Shown one piece after another: positions 36,357 through 44,766 of a DNA stretch of 64,000 bases (position 1 is its first letter; every line of letters begins with the position of its first letter). Below the pieces are notes generated by a model. The model saw only the letters and a list, made by a program, of their open reading frames with translations. It was not told the origin of the DNA and ran no database searches. The stretch lies in NCBI GenBank assembly GCA_947623925.1, contig CANQID010000003.1:1-64000 (forward strand), written 5' to 3'. A program made the translations under genes and the position numbers. Origin of the DNA: an uncultured Bacilli bacterium (GTDB lineage Bacteria > Bacillota_I > Bacilli_A > RF39 > UBA660).

Positions 36357-39300
36357 TTATTCCATATTTTTAGACTTTATACAATTATTTATTAAATCAC
36401 AAAGTTCTATTAAATAATATATATAATGTTTATCCAATTTAATAATGTCTAATATTATACTTAATGATCTATTTTTCATGCTAAACCTAAACATTCTACT
36501 TATACAATTAGCACCCATAAACAATTTTTCACCATCAATATTTAAAGTAAGTTGAGGTGGTAAAATAAGTTCTACAAAATTTTTAGTTTGATTAATTTTG
36601 TTTATTCCTAAATTTCTAGCTTTTTTCTCAAATAATTCTTCATTCATATATATTTCTAATTCATCTGTTATTTTTCCAAATCTATCTTCTATTTGAGATT
36701 TTATTTTATCTAGTTTTTCATTAGAATCTATACTATTTATCATTTTATGTATTTCTATTTTAAGTGGGACATCAGATACATATTTATCGTCTATACTTGT
36801 AGTTACATCTAAAAGTGGAATTTCATTTGCACTGGATTCTTTATTTTCAACTAATTCTCCTTTTTGTTTTTGTATTTCTTCATTAAGCATGTTTATAAAC
36901 ATTTCAACACCAACAGTATCTACAAATCCAGCTTGTTCACTACCTAATATATCACCAGCACCTCTTATTGATAAATCTCTAACTGCAATTGAAAAGCCAC
37001 TTCCTAATTCTGTAAACTCTTTAATAACTTTTAATCTTTTTATTGCAATTTCAGATAATATTTTATGTTTATCATACATTAAGTAACAATAAGCAATTTT
37101 ATTACTTCGTCCCACTCTACCTCTTATTTGATAAAGTTGTGATAATCCAAATTTGTCAGAATCCATTATTATTAGTGTATTTGCATTTTGTATATCTATA
37201 CCTGTTTCTATTATAGTAGTACATAATAATATATCAAATTCTTTATTTATAAAAGAAAACATTATATTTTCCAATTCCGTTTTACTCATTTTTCCATGAG
37301 CACAAACTATTTTTGCTTCTGGAACAAGTCTACTTATTTCCATTTTTTTTCTATCCATGGAAGAAATACTATTATATAATATAAAAACTTGTCCATTCCT
37401 TGATAATTCTTTATGTATTGCATCTTTTATTATTTGATTATTTTCTGCAATTACATATGTTTGTACAGGATATCTATCAATTGGTGGGGTTTCTAACAAT
37501 GACAAACTCCTTATTCCTGACATTGACATTTGCAAAGTTCTCGGTATTGGAGTTGCAGAAAGAGTTAAAACATCAATATTATTTTTAAATTGTTTAATTT
37601 TTTCTTTATGTCTTACACCAAATCTTTGTTCTTCATCAACAATCAGTAAACCTAATTTTTTAAAATTAATATCATCACTTAATATTCTATGTGTACCAAT
37701 CAATAAATCTATTTTACCTTCTTTTAAGTCCTTAATTATAGTTTTTGCTTCTTTTGTTGTCGTAAATCTATTTAATAATTTAATATTCACAGCAAATGAA
37801 GAAAATCTATTCAAAGCATTTTGAAAATGTTGATTTGATAATATAGTTGTTGGGCATAGCATAGCTACTTGATATCCAGAAATTATTGCTTTAAAAGCGG
37901 CTCTAAAAGCAACTTCTGTTTTACCATAACCAACGTCACCACATAATAATCTATCCATTGGTTTTATACTTTCCATATCTTTTTTTATTTCTTCAGTGAC
38001 TCTCAATTGATCTTTAGTTTCATCATATGTAAATTGTTTTTCAAATTGTATTTGTTCATCACTATCAGAATCAAACTTAATTCCAACTGAAGATTCCCTT
38101 TGAGCATATAATTTTAACAAATCTGAAGCTATCGATTTAATTTTTTCTTGTACTTTCATCTTTGTTTTTTGCCATTCAGAAGTACCCAGTTTATTTATTT
38201 TAGGAACAATACCTTCATTAGATGAGTATTTACTTATCAACTCAATTTTCTCAACAGGTATATACAATTTATCTCCATCTTTATATTCAAGTTCTAAATA
38301 ATCTTTTTTAAACCCGTTTTTACTTAAAGTTTTTATACCTATATATCTTCCTATTCCATGCGAATAATGAACTATATAATCTCCAACATTTAACTTATTT
38401 ATATCTCTTATTTTTGTTCCTAATTTAAAACTAGTCTTATACTTAAATTGATCTGGTTTCCTATTATATATTTCACTTTCTGAAATAACTATATAATTTT
38501 CATAACCAAATCCGGACTTAATGGATTTTATTATTATGTTTATTTTATTATCAATTATGTCATTTTCATTAGTGAAAACTATATTTTTACTATCAAATTC
38601 ACGAATAAATTTTTCTACTTTATATCTATCTGATAAACAAATTATAACAGTTTTATTTTTAGTTATATATTGATTTAGACGATTATATATATCATTTAAA
38701 GTTCCACTAAAATTTTCAATATCATTACTTAAGTATTTTTCAACAGCATTACCTGTGTCATTGTCAAATGAAATAAAATCTTTAAATGATTTTACATTTA
38801 TATCATAAAAATCATTCATATATTTAAAATCTTGTTCAATATTTTGTTCTACGTTATAATCATATATTTCTTCAATTAAAGATTTATAACTTTCTTTAAT
38901 ACCTTCATAATCATTAAAAAAAACAAATGGTTCATCCATAAATTTATATAAACTAATAGGATTAATATAATTTTTCAAATACTTTTGAGAAAAATTATCT
39001 ATAACATTTGATTTTTTATCTACTAAAAATTCAGTATTTGGATAAATTACTTTTTCACTTAATTTTTTTACAGTAAGCTGACTATCCACATTAAATTCTT
39101 TAATTGTTTCTATTTCATCACCAAAAAACTCTATTCTTATTGGATTTTTCGATGATACAGGAAATACATCAAGAACATATCCTCTGGAAGCAAAAGTTCC
39201 TGTTTTATCTACTATAACTTCATGTGAATAACCAATATTACTTAATTTTGTAATTAAATCATCCTTATTGTACTCCATATTAATTTTTAAATTAATTATA

Positions 39301-39665
39301 TTTGATTCATATATATTTTTTGATGGCAAATATCTTAAATATCCCATTAAGTTTGTAACAACTATTTTTTTACAATCTAATAAGTCATTTAATGTTTCCA
39401 ATCTTGTATCTTTTAGTTCTGGAGAAATAGCTAATGCCTCACTTGTTAAAAAATCATCCATCGGAAAAAGTAATACATCTTCTGTATAAGATAATAATTG
39501 TTGATAAAATTTATTAGCTTCAAATAATGTACTTGTTACAATAAGTACTTTACCCTTTGTTTTATTATAATAATTAAATACATAAATTGCTTTTAAACTA
39601 TCATTTAATCCAGTAATTTGTGAATTTTTATCACTAATTTTAAATATATTATCAAATATAGACAT
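36357..39665 (-). CDS. mfd: Transcription-repair coupling factor
   Basis: A 1102-residue DNA translocase that removes stalled RNA polymerase and recruits nucleotide excision repair. UvrB-like N-terminal region, then the CarD-like polymerase-interacting domain (GDYIVHYSHGIGRYIGIKTL, about residue 431-450), RecG-like helicase motifs with Walker A GDVGYGKTE and DEEQ (VDEEQRFG), and the C-terminal TRCF domain. Slightly shorter than the Bacillus protein (1177). Starts 40 bases upstream of spoVT with a GAGGAG site. Confidence 0.97.
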   Translation of the reverse strand: MSIFDNIFKISDKNSQITGLNDSLKAIYVFNYYNKTKGKVLIVTSTLFEANKFYQQLLSYTEDVLLFPMDDFLTSEALAISPELKDTRLETLNDLLDCKKIVVTNLMGYLRYLPSKNIYESNIINLKINMEYNKDDLITKLSNIGYSHEVIVDKTGTFASRGYVLDVFPVSSKNPIRIEFFGDEIETIKEFNVDSQLTVKKLSEKVIYPNTEFLVDKKSNVIDNFSQKYLKNYINPISLYKFMDEPFVFFNDYEGIKESYKSLIEEIYDYNVEQNIEQDFKYMNDFYDINVKSFKDFISFDNDTGNAVEKYLSNDIENFSGTLNDIYNRLNQYITKNKTVIICLSDRYKVEKFIREFDSKNIVFTNENDIIDNKINIIIKSIKSGFGYENYIVISESEIYNRKPDQFKYKTSFKLGTKIRDINKLNVGDYIVHYSHGIGRYIGIKTLSKNGFKKDYLELEYKDGDKLYIPVEKIELISKYSSNEGIVPKINKLGTSEWQKTKMKVQEKIKSIASDLLKLYAQRESSVGIKFDSDSDEQIQFEKQFTYDETKDQLRVTEEIKKDMESIKPMDRLLCGDVGYGKTEVAFRAAFKAIISGYQVAMLCPTTILSNQHFQNALNRFSSFAVNIKLLNRFTTTKEAKTIIKDLKEGKIDLLIGTHRILSDDINFKKLGLLIVDEEQRFGVRHKEKIKQFKNNIDVLTLSATPIPRTLQMSMSGIRSLSLLETPPIDRYPVQTYVIAENNQIIKDAIHKELSRNGQVFILYNSISSMDRKKMEISRLVPEAKIVCAHGKMSKTELENIMFSFINKEFDILLCTTIIETGIDIQNANTLIIMDSDKFGLSQLYQIRGRVGRSNKIAYCYLMYDKHKILSEIAIKRLKVIKEFTELGSGFSIAVRDLSIRGAGDILGSEQAGFVDTVGVEMFINMLNEEIQKQKGELVENKESSANEIPLLDVTTSIDDKYVSDVPLKIEIHKMINSIDSNEKLDKIKSQIEDRFGKITDELEIYMNEELFEKKARNLGINKINQTKNFVELILPPQLTLNIDGEKLFMGANCISRMFRFSMKNRSLSIILDIIKLDKHYIYYLIELCDLINNCIKSKNME

Positions 39666-39686
39666 ATTACTCCTCCTATCAACATT

Positions 39687-39713
39687 AAAAGTGATACTTT
39701 ATTTAAGTACCAC
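39687..39713 (-). terminator. Weak terminator or attenuator between pth and mfd
   Basis: Minus-strand stem GTGGTACTT/AAGTATCAC (39705-39713 and 39691-39699, one G-T pair), loop of five, followed by TTTT only. It lies between the pth stop and the mfd ribosome binding site. Confidence 0.5.
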
Positions 39714-39716
39714 ACA

Positions 39717-40271
39717 TCAATTATATTTATTCATAAGATTATTGAAATTCATTTTAAAATAATCGTCTAGTATGTATACTGATTTCTCAATAACTTCATT
39801 TATTTTTTCTTTTTCAGATGAACTTAATTTTCCTAAAACATAATCTTTAGTATCTATCATTTTATTATTAGATATTCCTATACGAAGTCTTTTATAATTT
39901 TGGGTTGCTAAATTAAATTCTATATTTTTTAAACCATTATGTCCTCCACTACTACCCTTATATCTTAATTTATAACTTCCACACTCTATATCAAGATCAT
40001 CATGTATAACAAATATATCATCTATATCTATTTTAAAATAACTCATAAATTTTTGAATAACTTCACCTGAAAGATTAATATATTTTTGAGGTTTTAAAAA
40101 AATAACATTTTCATCATTAATAATAGTTTTAGTATATACTCCATCATATTTATTATAAGAAAATTTTAAATTTTTAGTTTTAATATAATTGTCTAAAACC
40201 ATAAATCCTATATTATGTCTTGTGTTTTCATATTCATTTCCTGGATTACCTAATCCAACAATTAATTTCAT
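39717..40271 (-). CDS. pth: Peptidyl-tRNA hydrolase
   Basis: A 184-residue enzyme recycling peptidyl-tRNA released from stalled ribosomes. It has MKLIVGLGNPGNEYENTRHN with the active-site histidine, HDDLD and GSSGGHNGLKNI. The start at 40271 follows AAAGGTGG; four codons upstream in frame are not conserved. The pth-mfd order is typical for Bacilli. Confidence 0.97.
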   Translation of the reverse strand: MKLIVGLGNPGNEYENTRHNIGFMVLDNYIKTKNLKFSYNKYDGVYTKTIINDENVIFLKPQKYINLSGEVIQKFMSYFKIDIDDIFVIHDDLDIECGSYKLRYKGSSGGHNGLKNIEFNLATQNYKRLRIGISNNKMIDTKDYVLGKLSSSEKEKINEVIEKSVYILDDYFKMNFNNLMNKYN

Positions 40272-40309
40272 ATAAATAACCACCTTTCACAAATAAAACA
40301 ATTTAGTAA

Positions 40310-41152
40310 TTATTTTTTAATACCATGATATTCATTATAAACTTGATTTTTTGGCAACCCTCTTTTTGCAGCAACTATTTTAATTGCATCTTTAAGATTA
40401 TTACCTAAAGCAACTATGGAATTTACATGTTCAATAATTGTCAAATTGTCATAATTTTCACCTTGTTTATTACCATCAATTACTATAACAAGTTCACCTT
40501 TTATGTCCGTCACTTGTTCAATTACTTCTTCTAATGTACCTCTATAAATTTCTTCAAATTTTTTACTTATTTCCCGGGAAATGCTTATGTTTCTGTTTCC
40601 AAAAACTTCTTTTATATCATATAAAGTTTTCGTTATTCTATGAGGTGCTTCATAAAAAATAATAGTATAAGGTAATAATTTTAATTTTTCTAATTCTTTT
40701 TTTCTTTTACCTTCTTTATTATTCAAAAAACCATAAAAAAGAAAAGGCATTGGGTCAAGTCCTGATGTTATGAGTGCTGGAATTAAGGCAGTTGGACCTG
40801 GTAACCCTACAACATTATATCCTAAATTAATTGCATGTTTTGCAAGTACAAAACCAGGGTCACTTATAATAGGTGTTCCCCTGTCACTTACTAAAGCAAC
40901 GTTATATCCATCTTTTAAATACTTTTCTAATTTTATTTTGTTTTCTTCTTCATTATAATTATGATTAGATATCAATTTTTTGGATATTTGAAAATGTTTA
41001 AGTAATAATGATGTTACTCTAGTATCTTCCGAAAAAATTACTTCTACTGATTTTAAAATATTCAATGACCTAATTGTAATATCTTCCATATTACCTATTG
41101 GAGTTGGCACTAAATATAAAGTAGGAGTATTATTATAACTTTTTTGTGACAT
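40310..41152 (-). CDS. rsmI: 16S rRNA (cytidine1402-2'-O)-methyltransferase
   Basis: A 280-residue RsmI (YraL-type, tetrapyrrole-methylase fold) that methylates the 2'-O of C1402 in the decoding centre. Typical segments: LYLVPTPIGNMEDITIRSL, SEDTR, SDRGTPIISDPGFVLA and YEAPHR. The conserved ISREISKKFEE segment contains an exact 14-base Noc-type palindrome at 40569-40582. It lies in the holB-ricT-trmN-rsmI cluster as in Bacillus. A GGAG site precedes the start. Confidence 0.96.
   Translation of the reverse strand: MSQKSYNNTPTLYLVPTPIGNMEDITIRSLNILKSVEVIFSEDTRVTSLLLKHFQISKKLISNHNYNEEENKIKLEKYLKDGYNVALVSDRGTPIISDPGFVLAKHAINLGYNVVGLPGPTALIPALITSGLDPMPFLFYGFLNNKEGKRKKELEKLKLLPYTIIFYEAPHRITKTLYDIKEVFGNRNISISREISKKFEEIYRGTLEEVIEQVTDIKGELVIVIDGNKQGENYDNLTIIEHVNSIVALGNNLKDAIKIVAAKRGLPKNQVYNEYHGIKK
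40569..40582. promoter_or_regulatory. Exact match to the Noc-binding palindrome (ATTTCCCGGGAAAT)
   Basis: A perfect 14-base palindrome identical to the consensus site for the nucleoid-occlusion protein Noc of Bacillus subtilis. It falls inside rsmI codons for Ser-Arg-Glu and uses the GC-rich Arg codon CGG, unusual in this AT-rich genome. No noc gene is in the window, and the single ParB here looks like Spo0J rather than Noc. Confidence 0.45.
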
Positions 41153-41163
41153 AAAATCACTCC

Positions 41164-41883
41164 TTAATTAAAAAAGGTTTTAACCTGATCTGTATATTCC
41201 CCATTTTCTTCATGTGTATAAATAGGTGGTAATATTTTTAATCCAGGATTTCCATTTTTTTTGCCTTCTATTAAAAGTATATTAGCTTCTAAATTTTTTT
41301 TAGGATAAACAAACTGAATTTTTTTAGGTTCTATATTATTTTTTTTCATTTCTTCTAATATCTCCACTAACCTCTCTGGTCTATGAACAATTGCAATTAC
41401 ACCATTATTTTTTAACAATTTTCTAGATATCTTAAATACTTGTGACAAATTAAGTTTAATTTCATGTCTAGCAATGGTTTTATAAATATCTTTTTTAAAA
41501 TTTGAATCTTCATTAACCTTAAAAAATGGAGGATTACATGTTATTACATCAAATATTTCTCTATCAAATTTTTTTGCATATTCATTTATATCTTCATTTA
41601 ATATTTTTATTCTATCTTCTAAATTATTAATCTTAACAGATTGTATAGCTAAATCAAAAACCTCTTTTTGTATTTCAACACCAATTATATTTGCATTAGT
41701 CTTTGTTGATAATATAAGTGGTATGGGAGCATTCCCACAACCTATATCTAATATGTTTTTTATGTTTTTATTCAATGTAACAAAATTAGGAAGTAATATA
41801 GAATCCAAGGAAAAATTAAACATTTGTGTATTTTGTACAATATTTATATTTTTATCCTTTAATAAATAGTTAATTACATTCAT
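41164..41883 (-). CDS. tRNA1(Val) adenine37-N6-methyltransferase-like protein (YabB/TrmN6 family)
   Basis: A 239-residue class I methyltransferase. SAM-binding NILDIGCGNAPIPLIL and the N6-adenine catalytic motif NPPFFK are clear. Close relatives methylate N6 of adenosine in tRNA. In Bacillus the equivalent gene yabB lies between yabA and rsmI. Here it follows ricT directly, overlapping it by 14 bases, and yabA, a repressor of replication initiation, is absent. The start ATG at 41883 is chosen over a TTG at 41895, which abuts the ribosome binding site. Substrate inferred. Confidence 0.88.
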   Translation of the reverse strand: MNVINYLLKDKNINIVQNTQMFNFSLDSILLPNFVTLNKNIKNILDIGCGNAPIPLILSTKTNANIIGVEIQKEVFDLAIQSVKINNLEDRIKILNEDINEYAKKFDREIFDVITCNPPFFKVNEDSNFKKDIYKTIARHEIKLNLSQVFKISRKLLKNNGVIAIVHRPERLVEILEEMKKNNIEPKKIQFVYPKKNLEANILLIEGKKNGNPGLKILPPIYTHEENGEYTDQVKTFFN

Positions 41884-42664
41884 TACACAAATCAACCTCT
41901 ACTATACCAACATCTTGGACATCAACTTTATATTTTTGTTTTAATATATCAACATATATTACTTTTCCATCACCTTTTTTCGTTTTAATAGTTTGTCCAA
42001 CAGAAGGTAAATTTTTCTTGCAAATTCTATAATTTTCATCTTCATAAGTAAGGCAACATAAAAGTCTTCCACATAAACCATTTATTTTATTTGGATTTAA
42101 TGCGACATTTTGATTTTTAGCCATATTTACTGATACAGAATCCATATTATTTAAAAATGAACTACAACAAAGTTTTCTACCACATTGGCCACATCCACCT
42201 ATTTCTTTAGCTTTATCCCTAGCACCTATTTGTCTTAATTCAATTCTTGTTTTATATTTGTTTGCTAACTCTTTAGCAAGATTCCTAAAATCTACTCTTG
42301 AATCAGATAAAAACCTAAATAATAGTTTATCCCTATCAAAAGTATACATAGCATCTATTAAATATATATTCATATTAAGTTTCTCTGCTATTTTTCTTGC
42401 CATAGATAAAGCTAAAGAGGCATCTTTTATATTTTTATCATATGTTTTTTTATCCTCTTTATCTGCAATCCTAAGTACAGATTTTAATGGCGATTTTATT
42501 TGACTTTCATTTAATTTTATATGAGTTTTTACAACTGCAGCATATTGAAGTCCATGTTCCGTTTCTACTATAACTTGCATTTTTTCCTTTAAATTCAATT
42601 TATTAGGTAAAAAATAATATACTTGTCCACTTTCTTTAAATGTTACTCCTATTACATCTAACAT
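41870..42664 (-). CDS. ricT: PSP1-domain protein RicT (YaaT)
   Basis: A 264-residue protein with the PSP1 C-terminal domain and the cysteine-rich GGCGQCGRKLCCSSF (about residues 165-179) and GLCGRLLCCLTYE. In Bacillus RicT acts with RicA and RicF in an iron-sulfur complex that promotes RNase Y-dependent mRNA maturation and supports sporulation, competence and biofilm formation. Its position between holB and yabB is conserved. Overlaps holB by 7 bases. Confidence 0.93.
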   Translation of the reverse strand: MLDVIGVTFKESGQVYYFLPNKLNLKEKMQVIVETEHGLQYAAVVKTHIKLNESQIKSPLKSVLRIADKEDKKTYDKNIKDASLALSMARKIAEKLNMNIYLIDAMYTFDRDKLLFRFLSDSRVDFRNLAKELANKYKTRIELRQIGARDKAKEIGGCGQCGRKLCCSSFLNNMDSVSVNMAKNQNVALNPNKINGLCGRLLCCLTYEDENYRICKKNLPSVGQTIKTKKGDGKVIYVDILKQKYKVDVQDVGIVEVDLCNECN

Positions 42665-43605
42665 TTTAATTCCCCCATATCTACTATAAACTTGTCCATC
42701 AACATATTTAAATTTAAATTATATTTTATTTTTTCTTTATAATCTAAAACTAGATCTAATTTTGAACAAAGCAAATTAACTGTATTTTTATTTACTAAAT
42801 ATTGAAGTATATCAGTATCATCGTTAGACATATTTAATTTCATTTCTATTGCCCTTTTATAAATTATGATAAACAATGAAAACGCAAAAATATAATCTTC
42901 TTTTTTTACAAAGTTTTTATTAAAATCTTTATTTACATATAATAGACTGTCAATACCTTTTTCTTCTATTAATTTTAAAAATTTAATAGCACTATCTATC
43001 TTTGATATGGTGCTTTCATTTTCAATAAAATTACCTTTTTCTGTTTCTTTTACATAAAGTATGTCAGATAATTCATCTGCTATGGTTTTTGATTTGCTGA
43101 GATTCTTTTTTAAAGATATAATTTGACATCTAGATAATATAGTACTTAAAAGTAAATTTTTGTTAGATGTAATTAAAATTGCAATTATGTTTTCTTCTGG
43201 TTCTTCTAAAAATTTTAATAAAGCAGCCGAAGAAGATTCATTTAATTTTTCTGCTTCTTCTATTATATATACTTTTTTATTAGATTCAATAGATTTCAAA
43301 TTAAATTCCTCTTGTAAATCACTTATTTGCTCTTTTTTTATTTGTAAAGTATCACTTTTAAGTATCTTTAATTCTGAAAAACAATTATTATCTATTCTAT
43401 GGCATTGTGTACAATCAACACAATTTTTATTATTGCTTTTATTTAAAGGGCATAATAAAAATTTTGCAAATGATAGAGCAAAATCAAATCCTGAAGAATT
43501 GTAATTTGTCTCTATTAAATATGCATGTGAAATTCTATTTTTATAAACTGAGTTAGCCAACATCTTATATGAAATTGGTTGGCTATCTATATATGCATCT
43601 AACAT
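42658..43605 (-). CDS. holB: DNA polymerase III subunit delta'
   Basis: A 315-residue clamp-loader subunit. It has a four-cysteine zinc module (CPLNKSNNKNCVDCTQCHRI), the AAA-type fold with EEAEKLNESSSAALLKFLEE and the SRCQ sensor, but lacks a working Walker A motif, as expected for delta'. It works with DnaX, encoded 1 kb to the right. tmk, yaaQ and yaaR, which lie before holB in Bacillus, are missing. Confidence 0.94.
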   Translation of the reverse strand: MLDAYIDSQPISYKMLANSVYKNRISHAYLIETNYNSSGFDFALSFAKFLLCPLNKSNNKNCVDCTQCHRIDNNCFSELKILKSDTLQIKKEQISDLQEEFNLKSIESNKKVYIIEEAEKLNESSSAALLKFLEEPEENIIAILITSNKNLLLSTILSRCQIISLKKNLSKSKTIADELSDILYVKETEKGNFIENESTISKIDSAIKFLKLIEEKGIDSLLYVNKDFNKNFVKKEDYIFAFSLFIIIYKRAIEMKLNMSNDDTDILQYLVNKNTVNLLCSKLDLVLDYKEKIKYNLNLNMLMDKFIVDMGELKC

Positions 43606-43617
43606 ACTTCCACCTCA

Positions 43618-43806
43618 TTAAAAAGCAATCAAGAATATGGCAATAAACCCACAAAGTGCTGGAACACCAAACAATGTTATAAACACAAGTGTTATTATAT
43701 TTATTGGGATAATTACTCCTAAAGGTGCTGCTATTAAATTGTAACCATATAACAAAAAACAAGTTAATACTAGTCTTTTTAAAACTTTAAATATTTTCTT
43801 TATCAT
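43618..43806 (-). CDS. bofA: BofA-family membrane protein (pro-sigma-K processing regulator)
   Basis: A 62-residue protein with two hydrophobic stretches. The C-terminal half, IAAPLGVIIPINIITLVFIT, matches the GGSLGIHVPINLVT motif of Bacillus BofA, which inhibits the SpoIVFB protease until sigma-K is needed in the mother cell. It is shorter than BofA (87 residues), mostly at the N-terminus. It lies right after recR, the conserved place. Start at 43806 with GGGTGG upstream. In a non-sporulating relative it could serve another protease. Confidence 0.82.
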   Translation of the reverse strand: MIKKIFKVLKRLVLTCFLLYGYNLIAAPLGVIIPINIITLVFITLFGVPALCGFIAIFLIAF

Positions 43807-43844
43807 TTTGTCCACCCAATAAATAATATGTTATGATTATAACT

Positions 43845-44450
43845 TTATTCTGATATTTTCATTCTATTATCAAATGCAAGTTCTAAAGTTAATGAATCTA
43901 AATATTCCATATCCGCTCCTATCGGAACTCCATACGCAATTTTACTTATCACAACATTCAAATCGGATAAAATTTTTGATATATATAATGATGTTGTTTC
44001 ACCTTCAATACTTGGTTTTACTGCTATTATAACTTCTTTTATATTTTCATTTTTAATTCTTTCAATTAAATTCGATATATTTATATCATTAGGTGTTATT
44101 CCATCAAGTGGTGAAATAAGACCACCTAAAACATGATATTTTCCATTAAAAATACCTACCTTTTCAAGTGTTCTTACATCTTTGGGTTCTTCTACTATAC
44201 ACAAAATGCCATTATCTCTTGTTTTATCTGCACATATATCACAAATATCTTCTTCTGATAGATGATTGCAAATAGAACATCTTTTAATTTTATCTTTTAC
44301 TGAAAGCAAATTTTCAGCAAAAAATTTTAATACATCATCATCTAATTCTAATATTGATAAAGCCATACGTTCCGCTGACTTTTCACCAACACCTGGAAGT
44401 TTTTTCAAACATTCAATTAAATTAGTGATGGTTTTTGGATAACCAGTCAT
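43845..44450 (-). CDS. recR: Recombination mediator protein RecR
   Basis: A 201-residue protein with a helix-hairpin-helix (LKKLPGVGEKSAERMAL), a four-cysteine zinc finger (CSICNHLSEEDICDIC) and a Toprim domain (LCIVEEPKDV...). It loads RecA with RecF and RecO. It follows ebfC by 3 bases, the conserved dnaX-ebfC-recR order. Confidence 0.97.
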   Translation of the reverse strand: MTGYPKTITNLIECLKKLPGVGEKSAERMALSILELDDDVLKFFAENLLSVKDKIKRCSICNHLSEEDICDICADKTRDNGILCIVEEPKDVRTLEKVGIFNGKYHVLGGLISPLDGITPNDINISNLIERIKNENIKEVIIAVKPSIEGETTSLYISKILSDLNVVISKIAYGVPIGADMEYLDSLTLELAFDNRMKISE

Positions 44451-44453
44451 ATA

Positions 44454-44750
44454 TTAAAATAATCCCGGTAATCCTTGTGTATATTTTCCCATTTTATTTT
44501 CTGTTTCATTATCAATTTTTTTCATTGCATCATTTACAGCTAAAACTATCATATCCTGTAACATTTCTATGTCTTCCTCTGATAAATTTTTTTCTCCTAT
44601 TTTTAATTCTACTAATTGCTTATTTCCTAAAACTTTTACTTCTACAAAAGAAGAAGTGCCAGTAAATACGGTTTCATCTATTTTCTTCTTTTCTTCCATC
44701 ATTTCTTTTTGTAATTTTTGTGCTTGTTTCATCATTGCTTGTATATTCAT
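44454..44750 (-). CDS. ebfC: Nucleoid-associated protein EbfC/YbaB
   Basis: A 98-residue YbaB/EbfC dimer-forming DNA-binding protein. MNIQAMMKQAQKLQKEMMEE, the glycine and beta-strand core (VEVKVLGNKQLVELKIG) and the C-terminal GKYTQGLPGLF are typical. It is encoded between dnaX and recR and may have a recombination-linked or nucleoid function. Confidence 0.96.
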   Translation of the reverse strand: MNIQAMMKQAQKLQKEMMEEKKKIDETVFTGTSSFVEVKVLGNKQLVELKIGEKNLSEEDIEMLQDMIVLAVNDAMKKIDNETENKMGKYTQGLPGLF

Positions 44751-44766
44751 TTTTTTCCCTCTTTTC

